The notes beneath the pieces are model-generated. The model did no database searches. It had not been told where the DNA came from and worked only from the letters and a program-made list of their open reading frames with translations. A stretch of DNA of 64,000 nucleotides from Saprospiraceae bacterium (GTDB lineage Bacteria > Bacteroidota > Bacteroidia > Chitinophagales > Saprospiraceae), in assembly GCA_028279185.1 (NCBI GenBank), contig JANQSS010000112.1, forward strand, positions 149,972-213,971. Reading direction: 5' to 3'. Positions 44,071 to 52,761 of this stretch are shown in pieces; positions within the stretch are counted from its first letter, which is position 1; each line of letters begins with the position of its first letter. The translations under genes were made by a program, and so were the position numbers.

Positions 44071-44251
44071 CAAACAGATTGATTATTCAATATACGCCTT
44101 TTACCATAATGAACGAGATCGAACATTTTCCCGCCTCTCAACTATCAGAACCATACCTGTCGATATTCCTATATTTATCTTGACTATTTTAGCTTTCGAC
44201 CCAGTCAATAGTACCAAACTTTTGAGATTTCCAGAACTCGAAACTCGGAAC

Positions 44252-45625
44252 CTAATTCATAGGCTTTCTTTTCACAAATTGCCCAAAGCCTTTTTCAACA
44301 GTACATGTTTCGTTTTCTATAACCACATGCCCCCTCAGCACAACGGTCTCTGTTTTTCCAGTTAACTCCCATCCTTCATAAGCTGAATAGTCCACGTTCA
44401 TATGATGCGTTTCGACGGATAGCGTGTGTTTTTTAATTGGATCAAAAATCACCAAATCCGCATCAGCTCCAATCGAAATAGTACCTTTGTATGGGTACAT
44501 CCCAAATATCTTGGCAGCATTTGTTGATGAAACTTCGACAAATTTGTTCAGTGATATTTTCCCTTTGTTCACTCCTTCGCTAAATAATAATTCCATTCTA
44601 TGTTCTATGGCGGGATGACCATTAGGAATTTTTGAAAAATCGTCTTTTCCCATTAATTTTTGCTCCCACATAAATGGACAATGATCAGTCCCAACCACCT
44701 GTATTAATCCTTGATTTATTCCGGACCACAAAGCGGTTTGATCTTTCTTCTCGCGTAACGGTGGACTCATTACCCACTTAGCTCCGTCAAAATCCTTTTC
44801 ATAAAGTGAGGCATCTAGAACTAAATACTGTGTACAGGTTTCGACCAGGACTTTTTGGTTCCTAAGCGTAGCCCTACGAACAGCGTTCAATGCACCCTCA
44901 CATGTCATATGCACGATGTAACCTCGACATCCCGTATAATGAAGCATGTCTGCAAATCGGCCTGATGCCTCCGCCTCCGTCACCTCAGGTTGAGACCGAT
45001 AATGATAAAGTGGTGATAGTTTGCCCTGTGCACGATGCTTTGCGATTAGTGAATCAATCATATCCCCATTCGTGGCATGTACGGTGACAATTCCTCCATG
45101 TTTTTTGACCACTTTCATGAGCTGGACCATTTGCCCATCATCAATCATAAGAGCGCCTTTATAGGCCATAAATGTTTTAAAAGACGTAATGCCTTCTGTT
45201 TTTATCATCTCCACGACTTCCTGGGCCACATCATCATTGAAGTCAGTGACCGCCATATGGTATGAATAGTCACAAACAGCCTTGTCCTTTGATTTACCTT
45301 GCCATGTAGTCAATGCATTTCGTAAAGAATCTCCCTGGGTTTGTAAAATAAAATCAATGACCATTGTTGTACCTCCGTGCAAAGCAGCACGTGTTCCAGT
45401 AAAGTAGTCATCACTACTGTACGTCCCCATAAAAGGCATGTCCAGATGCACATGTGGGTCTATACCTCCAGGAAACACGAGTCGATTTGTCGCATCGATA
45501 ATTCGTTCCGCTTCATGGGGCAAGTCTTTTCCTATAGCCACTATTTTTTCTCCCTCGATATAAATATCTCCATAATAATCCGATTCGGCGGTGACAATAT
45601 GCCCATTTTTAACTAACAGTGACAT
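44252..45625 (-). CDS. hydA: Dihydropyrimidinase (D-hydantoinase)
   Basis: 457 residues of the cyclic amidohydrolase family. The metal-binding HVHLDMPF is near residue 58 (GGIDPHVHLDMP). The carboxylated Lys lies in ITSFKTFMAYKG, further His in VTVHATNGD and YIVHMTCEG, and the final Asp in VGTDHCPF. It opens dihydrouracil (and dihydrothymine or hydantoins) to N-carbamoyl-beta-alanine in the cytosol with a two-zinc centre. Its start overlaps the end of the permease gene by 17 bp. The C-terminus is typical (GADADLVIFDP). Hydantoin specificity is possible, but the PreA/PreT and ureidopropionase neighbours point to pyrimidine breakdown. Confidence 0.95.
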   Translation of the reverse strand: MSLLVKNGHIVTAESDYYGDIYIEGEKIVAIGKDLPHEAERIIDATNRLVFPGGIDPHVHLDMPFMGTYSSDDYFTGTRAALHGGTTMVIDFILQTQGDSLRNALTTWQGKSKDKAVCDYSYHMAVTDFNDDVAQEVVEMIKTEGITSFKTFMAYKGALMIDDGQMVQLMKVVKKHGGIVTVHATNGDMIDSLIAKHRAQGKLSPLYHYRSQPEVTEAEASGRFADMLHYTGCRGYIVHMTCEGALNAVRRATLRNQKVLVETCTQYLVLDASLYEKDFDGAKWVMSPPLREKKDQTALWSGINQGLIQVVGTDHCPFMWEQKLMGKDDFSKIPNGHPAIEHRMELLFSEGVNKGKISLNKFVEVSSTNAAKIFGMYPYKGTISIGADADLVIFDPIKKHTLSVETHHMNVDYSAYEGWELTGKTETVVLRGHVVIENETCTVEKGFGQFVKRKPMN

Positions 45626-47297
45626 GTTGATTTTTTTTCATCAATAAATAATATAACACGAATGATACAATAAAACCGGTGAACCATGATAAGTTGTAAA
45701 GCGGTTCCAGTGATTTTACAAAAAAACCGATAACCGCTACAAATACCCCGACAAAAAGGGCTACCATGGCTGAAGGATTAAACCCATTGCTATATTGATA
45801 TTTTCCGTTAACTTCATAAATCTCATCAAGGTCGATTCTTTTTTTACGAATCACGAAGTAGTCTGCCAGCATAATACCCAGAACAGGACCTAATAAGCCA
45901 CTTACGAAAATTAATATCCACTGAATTTGATCCATTAAAATCCAAGGACAAATAATAACTCCAATAATGGCGGTTATCAGCCCGCCTTTCTGAAAATTAA
46001 TGTGTTTAGGACTCAGGTTCGAAAACGCATTAGCCGGTGCAATGACATTAGCGGCAATATTTGTACTCAATGTTGCAATTATCATAAAAACCTGGGATAT
46101 GATTACAACCGTCGGACTTTTAAACTTTGCCAGTAAAGAGACCGGATCCCAAGGTGCATCACTTGCTATTAGTATATCGTCGAAATTTATCACAGCGGCG
46201 CAGGTAACAAATATTCCAACGAATGAGTAAAGCATCATAGTCCCTGGTAGCCCGATGAACTGTCCCACTACTTGATCCTTTTGGCTTGCGGCGTATCTGG
46301 TAATATCCGCAATGCTCAACGACATAGTTGCCCAGAAGCCCAACATGATCGTCAACCATAAGATATATTGCCATAATTTTGAAGGTGGCCTTTCTTTAAG
46401 TCGATCCGGAGTAACCAGATATTCAGAAGAAATAATCTCTCGATCCTTGTCTCTTTTTCTAAATTGAACTTTTGTGTCTTTAGTGGCTATATCCACCGAC
46501 CTTATCTCACTGTTTTCCAGTGGTATCCAAGCCCGCGTTTCATCATCTACAATTAATCGATATTCATCGGCTTTTATCTTTCCGTTTTTATCGACAAGTG
46601 GATTTAGTATTATTTTATCTTCAGCAGGTCGTTGCGCCACTGGATTTTTCAACTGCTCACTTTGCTCCAATACTATTCCGAATCCTCCCGCTTGTTTTGC
46701 GCCCCAACCTATTAATATTACGCCTATCAAAATTAATATCGGGGCAGCATATTGTTCTAAAAACTTAATGCTTTCCGTCCCCTTCCAAATAAAATACATG
46801 TTAATAAGCCAAAAAATACCAAATGAAATAAATTTTCCAAGGCAGAGTCCATTGTTACCAATGCTTCCGGTGGCCGCATTAAATATAGCATAGATGGCGA
46901 GGCCTCCGATCCATGTTTGAATACCAAACCACCCACAGGCTACCAATGCGCGCACGACGGCGGGTATATGGATACCACGTATTCCAAATGAAGAACGTCC
47001 AATCACCGGAAATGGAATGCCGTATTTAACACCAGCATGCCCATTTAAAACCATTGGGATGGTAATTATAATATTGGCAAGTCCAATGATGACAAGTGAT
47101 TCGACCCACGTCATACCCCCTCCAATCATATATGATGCCAATAAATAGGTTGGTATACATACGGCCATGCCAACCCATAATGCCGCTAAATGCCATTTGG
47201 ACCATGTCCTTCTGTGTTTTGGCACTGGGGCTAAATCTTCGCTATAAAGGGGCGAATTACTGTGATCCTGTTGTAGGGAGACAATTTCCTCACTCAT
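45609..47297 (-). CDS. NCS1-family nucleobase permease with an internal hydrophilic insertion
   Basis: 562 residues. The first half has the NCS1 motifs NGHAGVKYGIPFPVIGRSSF and GWFGIQTWIGG; the second half has GFWATMSLSIADITRYA and FSNLSPKHINFQKGGLI. About twelve membrane helices are visible. Family members are usually ~480-500 residues. Here ~85 extra hydrophilic residues (about 218-300, beginning QSEQLKNPVAQRPAEDK) split the region between two helices and include beta-like segments. The transporter should import uracil or a related nucleobase with Na+ or H+, supplying the operon. It overlaps the aminotransferase gene by 4 bp upstream and the dihydropyrimidinase gene by 17 bp downstream. Confidence 0.92.
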   Translation of the reverse strand: MSEEIVSLQQDHSNSPLYSEDLAPVPKHRRTWSKWHLAALWVGMAVCIPTYLLASYMIGGGMTWVESLVIIGLANIIITIPMVLNGHAGVKYGIPFPVIGRSSFGIRGIHIPAVVRALVACGWFGIQTWIGGLAIYAIFNAATGSIGNNGLCLGKFISFGIFWLINMYFIWKGTESIKFLEQYAAPILILIGVILIGWGAKQAGGFGIVLEQSEQLKNPVAQRPAEDKIILNPLVDKNGKIKADEYRLIVDDETRAWIPLENSEIRSVDIATKDTKVQFRKRDKDREIISSEYLVTPDRLKERPPSKLWQYILWLTIMLGFWATMSLSIADITRYAASQKDQVVGQFIGLPGTMMLYSFVGIFVTCAAVINFDDILIASDAPWDPVSLLAKFKSPTVVIISQVFMIIATLSTNIAANVIAPANAFSNLSPKHINFQKGGLITAIIGVIICPWILMDQIQWILIFVSGLLGPVLGIMLADYFVIRKKRIDLDEIYEVNGKYQYSNGFNPSAMVALFVGVFVAVIGFFVKSLEPLYNLSWFTGFIVSFVLYYLLMKKNQHVTVS

Positions 47298-48631
47298 ACT
47301 TCAAAATATTCATCGGCCAATTTCAAGGCTTTGGAAATAATGTCTAAACCTTCATCTATTTCTTCATACGAGCAATTTAACGGAGGTGCGATAAAAATGT
47401 AATTCCACTTAACAAAAGTGAACATTCCAAGGGATCGAATTTTCGCTGCTATTTTTCGCGTTGGCTCCGCCGCCAATCCCTTCGCATTCCAGGGCGCCAA
47501 TGGTTCTTTTGTTTTTCTGTTTCGTACTAATTCGATGCAACCCAATAAACCTGTATTTCGAAAATCACCTATTGAAGGATGATTCTCAATCAGAGCATTC
47601 ATTTTTTCCTCTAGGTATTTTCCGGTAGTTGCGGCTTTTTCTACAAGTTTTTCTTCCTGAATTATTTTAATATTTTCAACACCTGCCGTACAGGAAACCG
47701 GATGTGCAGAATAAGTCAGCCCGATTGTAAGTGGACGGTCTTGAAAAAATTCGGCTATTTCATCTGTAATGACTGTACCGCCTAATGGTAAATAACCAGA
47801 TGTCAGACCTTTAGCAATGGCCATAATATCAGGTGTAACGTTGTGGTGATCAACACCGAACCACTTACCGGTTCGTCCGAACCCACTCATGACTTCATCG
47901 CTGATAAGAAGTATTCCATATCGATCAGCAATTTCTTTTACTCCTTGCCAATACATCGGCGGATACTTAATGCATCCGGAAGAGCCCGATTCTCCTTCAA
48001 GTAATATTGCGGCCACACTTTCTGGATTCTCAAACTGTATCACCCGTTCCAAGTGGGCCAATGCAAGTCGTCCACATGCATCTATGGACTCAGATGCCCA
48101 TGGGCAACGATAGAAATAAGGGTTTTCGACATGGACGAATCCTGGCGCGATCTGCGAATCGATAGCGTGCTTTCTGGGGTCACCTCCCGCGCCCATCGCA
48201 CCGTACGTGGCGCCATGATATGCACGATACTGCGCAACAATTTTATGCCGGCCCGAATAGAGTCGAGCTATTTTAATTGCATTTTCTATAGCCTCTGCCC
48301 CGCCTAGTGTAAAAAAAGTCTTAGTCAAATTTCCAGGTGTTACATCGGCGATGAGTTGCCCTAGCTCTCCACGCGGTTCCGTAGTTGCCCCGGGGTACAC
48401 ATAGCTCAACTTTTTCATCTGACGTGTAACAGCTTCTGTTATGCGCTGATTTCCATGACCAATATTAACATTCATTAATTGCGAAGAAAAATCTAAATAT
48501 TTCTTTCCTTCCTGATCAAAAATGTAAGACCCCTTTCCATGACTAATGTTTAATGGACTTAGTCCACCTTGTTTTGACCAAGAAAATAATGTATGATCAC
48601 AATTTTGTTGAATTATCTTACTCGCTTCCAA
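47294..48631 (-). CDS. Class III aminotransferase, probable beta-alanine:pyruvate type
   Basis: 445 residues of PLP fold type I. Landmarks are SQLMNVNIGHGNQRI, FFTLGGAEAIENAIKIARL (phosphate-binding loop), ISDEVMSGFGRTGKWFG (Asp for the PLP ring nitrogen) and the Schiff-base Lys in IMAIAKGLTSGYLPLGG. In this operon it should move the amino group of beta-alanine to pyruvate or 2-oxoglutarate, giving malonate semialdehyde. The start is a TTG at 48631; no in-frame ATG precedes it. It overlaps the permease gene by 4 bp and lies 65 bp after the dehydrogenase gene. Other omega-amino acids could also be substrates. Confidence 0.9.
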   Translation of the reverse strand: MEASKIIQQNCDHTLFSWSKQGGLSPLNISHGKGSYIFDQEGKKYLDFSSQLMNVNIGHGNQRITEAVTRQMKKLSYVYPGATTEPRGELGQLIADVTPGNLTKTFFTLGGAEAIENAIKIARLYSGRHKIVAQYRAYHGATYGAMGAGGDPRKHAIDSQIAPGFVHVENPYFYRCPWASESIDACGRLALAHLERVIQFENPESVAAILLEGESGSSGCIKYPPMYWQGVKEIADRYGILLISDEVMSGFGRTGKWFGVDHHNVTPDIMAIAKGLTSGYLPLGGTVITDEIAEFFQDRPLTIGLTYSAHPVSCTAGVENIKIIQEEKLVEKAATTGKYLEEKMNALIENHPSIGDFRNTGLLGCIELVRNRKTKEPLAPWNAKGLAAEPTRKIAAKIRSLGMFTFVKWNYIFIAPPLNCSYEEIDEGLDIISKALKLADEYFEV

Positions 48632-48696
48632 GGATTCAAGAATTTCATAAATAATTAATTTTAGAACAGAAGATTGTTTGCTGCGCTGTTGTAATT

Positions 48697-50160
48697 TTAA
48701 CTCATCCAGTCACGTTTATCTTCTGGATTCCATTTCGTAGTTGTTTTTTTGTTTTGCGTCCAAAATTCAATGGAACTGCGCCCTGTAATATCTCCGACTC
48801 CAAATTTTGACTCATTCCAGCCACCAAATGAAAATGGCTCTCGAGGGACAGGAACTCCAATGTTTACACCAATCATCCCAGCGCTCGCTTTTTCCATGAC
48901 GCGCTTAGCCAGCCCACCACTTTGTGTAAATACAGCGGCTGCATTCCCATAATTTGATCCATTTTCAATGTCAATGGCCTCGTCAAGGTCCCGTGCTCGA
49001 ATAATACTGATGACCGGACCGAAAATTTCTTCCCTGGCTACAGCCATATCGGGTTTAACGAAGTCAATGATTGTCGGACCAACGTAGTATCCATCTTCTT
49101 TTCCGGAGACGGTTGTGTTTCGACCATCAACCAAAATTTTTGCCCCTTGAGCTTCTGCTTCTGTAATGTATTTTTCAATTCGCTCTTTGGCTTCTTTGCT
49201 AATCACTGACCCTAAATTTTTCCCGGGTATAATTTTAGCCGCTTCCTCTATCATTTTGTCAATTATGTGTTGCACTTTATCGACGCCAACCATTACAGAT
49301 GCTGCCATACACCGTTGACCTGCACAGCCTGCCATGGAAGCAACAACATTATTCGCTGTCATTTCGACATGTGCATCGGGTAAAACGAGTAGGTGGTTTT
49401 TGGCTCCACCCAATGCAACGCATCGCTGTAAATTGGAACTTGCTCTTCGATAAACTATTTTCGCTACGCGAGTGGACCCAACAAATGATGTCGCTTTGAT
49501 TTCGGGATGATCACAAATCGCTTCCACAATTTCCTTACCACCATTAACAACGTTAAATACACCATCAGGTATCCCAGCTTCTTTCAGCAATTCGGCCATG
49601 CGCATTGCACTTAAAGGAACAAGTTCCGAAGGCTTTAGAATGACACAATTGCCAAGGACTAATGCATTGGGTACCGTCCAATGTGGAACCATGTTTGGAA
49701 AATTAAAAGGCGTAATACAAGCGACTATTCCAACCGGTTTTCGTTCAATGCGGCACTCTACTCCTCTGCTCACTTCCTGGATTTCATTTGTAACGATTTG
49801 AGGCATGGACACGGCAAATTCGCATAATTCTATACTCTTCATGACCTCTGCTCTTGCTTCCTCCATCGTTTTCCCATTTTCTACATGAACGAGTTTGGTT
49901 AACTCCTCCATATGTTTTTCGAGGAGTGAGCGATATCGAAAGAAGAACTGCACGCGCTCTTTGAGTGTCAATCCGGACCAATCAGGAAATGCTGATTTGG
50001 CTGCCTCAACCGCAGTTTGCAATGCAGAAGCACCGCTCAGTGGAACATTTGAAATCACTTCACCGGTTAACGGACTCATAACATCTAACACGTGTTGTCC
50101 ATTGCCGTCAAATGTTCCATTGATAAAGTTTTTGACATCTGGATAAATTAATGTTGCCAT
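48697..50160 (-). CDS. mmsA: CoA-acylating (methyl)malonate-semialdehyde dehydrogenase
   Basis: 487 residues of the aldehyde dehydrogenase superfamily. The family-specific features are the N-terminal FINGTFDGNGQ, the NAD site CITPFNFPNMVPHWTVPNAL, the catalytic Cys in GCAGQRCMAASV and the C-terminal PVPREPFSFGGWNESKFG. MmsA/IolA enzymes convert malonate semialdehyde or methylmalonate semialdehyde with CoA and NAD+ to acetyl-CoA or propionyl-CoA, releasing CO2. Here it completes beta-alanine breakdown and could serve thymine breakdown too. It is the first gene of the operon; the 288-bp gap to the divergent pgi gene should hold the operon promoter. Confidence 0.93.
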   Translation of the reverse strand: MATLIYPDVKNFINGTFDGNGQHVLDVMSPLTGEVISNVPLSGASALQTAVEAAKSAFPDWSGLTLKERVQFFFRYRSLLEKHMEELTKLVHVENGKTMEEARAEVMKSIELCEFAVSMPQIVTNEIQEVSRGVECRIERKPVGIVACITPFNFPNMVPHWTVPNALVLGNCVILKPSELVPLSAMRMAELLKEAGIPDGVFNVVNGGKEIVEAICDHPEIKATSFVGSTRVAKIVYRRASSNLQRCVALGGAKNHLLVLPDAHVEMTANNVVASMAGCAGQRCMAASVMVGVDKVQHIIDKMIEEAAKIIPGKNLGSVISKEAKERIEKYITEAEAQGAKILVDGRNTTVSGKEDGYYVGPTIIDFVKPDMAVAREEIFGPVISIIRARDLDEAIDIENGSNYGNAAAVFTQSGGLAKRVMEKASAGMIGVNIGVPVPREPFSFGGWNESKFGVGDITGRSSIEFWTQNKKTTTKWNPEDKRDWMS

Positions 50161-50448
50161 ATTCGAACTATTTAATTTTCAGAGGATAATGTATGTAAAA
50201 GTTCCTCTACAATTCACAGCGCCTTGATTTTCAACGCATAACGAGTAAATTTAATGAATAATTTTGACAATTTTTATTTGCATTTGCCAAAATCGAAATA
50301 GCGATCGGTGCTGGGCCTTCATTTTAGACATTATGAAACAATCTACCATATTAAATCTATAACCAAAATAGGGTTATTATAATCCAAATATAAATACCGA
50401 CAATTCCTCACACTTATTATTATATTTCGCAGTTCAAACACCGAATTA
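50161..50448. other. Divergent promoter region between mmsA and pgi
   Basis: 288 A/T-rich bases without genes, expected to carry promoters for the pyrimidine operon (-) and pgi (+). A TATATTTC element (one mismatch to TAnnTTTG) lies close to the pgi start, but no TTG at the right distance is obvious. No palindromic operator stands out. Confidence 0.4.
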
Positions 50449-52080
50449 ATGTTAAAAAAAATCAACCCAACTTCCACTGCGGCATGGTCTAATCTTCAAT
50501 CTCATTTTGAGCGTATAAAAAATGTTCATTTGCGGGAGTGGATGCAAGACGGCGAACGATTTGAACGCTTTCATATCATTTTTGAGGATTTACTTTTTGA
50601 CTATTCAAAAAACCGTATTTCGCAGCAAACGTTGGAGCATTTATTCGACTTATGTAGAGAAGTGGACCTGCCAGGTGCTATTCACCAATTCTTTGAGGGG
50701 CAACTAATAAACGAAACTGAAAATCGGGCGGTGAGCCATATGGCATTGCGATCACCTGCAACTAAATCATTTTTTGTAAATGGAAAAAATGTGCAAGATG
50801 ACGTCCATCATGTTTTAAATCGCATTCGACAATTTACAGAAGCCATCCAATCCGGTAACAAAAGAAGCTTCACTGGCGAACGATTCACCGATATTGTCAA
50901 CATTGGAATTGGTGGATCGGACCTCGGCCCTGTCATGGTAACGGAAGCGTTAAAACCCTACCATGCTCCGGATATGCATGTGCATTTTGTTTCCAACGTA
51001 GACCCAAGCCATATTCATCAGGTTTTGCAAAAAATTAATATTAGGCGTACGTTGTTCATAGTGGCCTCAAAGACATTTACAACGCAAGAAACGATGGCAA
51101 ATGCAAACGCCGCAAAAAACTATTTCCTTAAATATGGTACAGAAGATGACATTGCCTATAACTTTGCTGCTGTCTCTACAAATGAAAAAGGCGTGCAGTC
51201 ATTTGGCATTTCTCCCGCTCATCAATTTGAATTTTGGGATTGGGTAGGTGGTCGGTATTCTGTCTCATCAGCCATAGGTCTTTCGATAGCTTGCATCATC
51301 GGCTTCACTAATTTTTCTGCCTTTTTAGATGGTTTACATGCAATGGACCAGCACTTTAGACATACGCCTCTTGATAAAAATATTCCAATCCTAATGGCAT
51401 TATTAGGCATTTGGTACAACAACTTTTTTGAAGCTGATTCACACGCTGTATTGCCTTATGATCAATATCTTCATAGGTTTCCGGCCTATTTGCAACAACT
51501 CGATATGGAAAGTAACGGAAAGTCAGTCGACCGAAAAGGAGAAGCGATCAATTATCAAACCGGACCTATTGTTTGGGGAGAAGCAGGTACGAATGGCCAA
51601 CATGCTTTCTACCAGTTAATTCATCAAGGTACTAAATTAATCCCTTGCGACTTTATCGGGGTTGTCAATTCGCATAATCCTATTGCCAACCAACACAATC
51701 TATTATTATGCAACTTTCTTGCGCAAACACAAGCGTTAATGATGGGCAAATCAATTGAAGAAGTTGAGCCGGAGTTACCTCGAGATCAACAAGATATTTT
51801 ACCTTTTAAAATATTTGAAGGAAATAGGCCAACAAACTCAATACTATTAAAATCCCTTAACCCCCGAACGCTTGGCATGTTATTAGCAATGTACGAACAC
51901 AAGGTATTTGTACAAGGCTATATATGGAATATTTACAGCTTTGATCAATGGGGCGTCGAATTAGGTAAACAGCTCGCCAAAAATATCCTGCCTGCACTGC
52001 AAGATAATTCTACTGCATCTTCATTGGATTCATCGACAGAAAACCTAATTGAGCAGATTAAAAAATGGCGTAAGGATTGA
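50449..52080 (+). CDS. pgi: Glucose-6-phosphate isomerase
   Basis: 543 residues, the normal length of the family. Landmarks are [20 protein letters not shown], the [16 protein letters not shown] region, the phosphate-binding [13 protein letters not shown], the signature [17 protein letters not shown], and [19 protein letters not shown] with the catalytic Glu/His. It interconverts glucose-6-phosphate and fructose-6-phosphate in glycolysis and gluconeogenesis, in the cytosol. It is a single gene, convergent with the methyltransferase gene (30-bp gap) and divergent from the pyrimidine operon. Confidence 0.97.
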   Translation: MLKKINPTSTAAWSNLQSHFERIKNVHLREWMQDGERFERFHIIFEDLLFDYSKNRISQQTLEHLFDLCREVDLPGAIHQFFEGQLINETENRAVSHMALRSPATKSFFVNGKNVQDDVHHVLNRIRQFTEAIQSGNKRSFTGERFTDIVNIGIGGSDLGPVMVTEALKPYHAPDMHVHFVSNVDPSHIHQVLQKINIRRTLFIVASKTFTTQETMANANAAKNYFLKYGTEDDIAYNFAAVSTNEKGVQSFGISPAHQFEFWDWVGGRYSVSSAIGLSIACIIGFTNFSAFLDGLHAMDQHFRHTPLDKNIPILMALLGIWYNNFFEADSHAVLPYDQYLHRFPAYLQQLDMESNGKSVDRKGEAINYQTGPIVWGEAGTNGQHAFYQLIHQGTKLIPCDFIGVVNSHNPIANQHNLLLCNFLAQTQALMMGKSIEEVEPELPRDQQDILPFKIFEGNRPTNSILLKSLNPRTLGMLLAMYEHKVFVQGYIWNIYSFDQWGVELGKQLAKNILPALQDNSTASSLDSSTENLIEQIKKWRKD

Positions 52081-52110
52081 ATGAATCACAAACAGGTTGT
52101 TCAATATAAT

Positions 52111-52755
52111 TTACCTCGCCTGCAAAGTTATATACGCACGACGACTGGGATATTCCTTTCCTTCGTACGGATATCTAATAATTGTCTCAGTTGGTGTCAA
52201 ATCAACATATTTAGCGATTTCAAGTATTCGGTCTACCTCAAACAAATAAAACTTTATATCTGTTTTATAATCAAAAAACTCTCCATTTTGAACATAGTCT
52301 TCCCCAATGTGAAAGGAAAACAAAATAGTTCCTTGAGCCTTCAGTACACGATGAACTTGCCGTAAAAAATCTTCTATTTCCTTATATGAAAAATGTACTA
52401 TTGCATAAAAGGCGATAATTCCATCTATCGAATCATTCGCATAATCCAAGTCCAACATATTCCCTACGCTGAATTTTAACTCTACATCTGTATTCATTCC
52501 TTTCGCCTCCTGTACCATACCCGGCGACAGGTCGACTCCTTCAATTTGATTGAGTCCTCGATCGTATAAATACCGGGTCGTATGGCCACAGCCACACCCC
52601 AAATCCAATATTGCGGATGCATCTAGCATGTTGCTTGCAAATCGGTTAAGTAAAATTCGGTCCAATGGTTTTCCATCTAGCTCGTGGTATAACGATTCCC
52701 GATACTTCTCTGCTATTTCGTTGTATACGTCAATTACCGTTTTCTGCTGATGCAT
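52111..52755 (-). CDS. Class I SAM-dependent methyltransferase
   Basis: 214 residues. The SAM-binding motif I is ILDLGCGCGHTTRYL near residue 48, followed by the acidic residue in IEGVDLSPGMVQEA (motif post-I). Motif II/III segments are DGIIAFYAIVHFSYKEIEDF and FLRQVHRVLKAQGTILFSFH. It is a Methyltransf_11/25-type enzyme of unknown acceptor. It lies six bases downstream of the metallophosphatase/barrel gene on the same strand, so the two may be co-transcribed, though a shared function is not evident. Confidence 0.88.
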   Translation of the reverse strand: MHQQKTVIDVYNEIAEKYRESLYHELDGKPLDRILLNRFASNMLDASAILDLGCGCGHTTRYLYDRGLNQIEGVDLSPGMVQEAKGMNTDVELKFSVGNMLDLDYANDSIDGIIAFYAIVHFSYKEIEDFLRQVHRVLKAQGTILFSFHIGEDYVQNGEFFDYKTDIKFYLFEVDRILEIAKYVDLTPTETIIRYPYEGKEYPSRRAYITLQAR

Positions 52756-52761
52756 ATTTGA

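Noticed and set aside
50522..50707. Small overlapping frame inside pgi
   Set aside because: It is an alternative frame of a strongly supported enzyme gene with no independent evidence.
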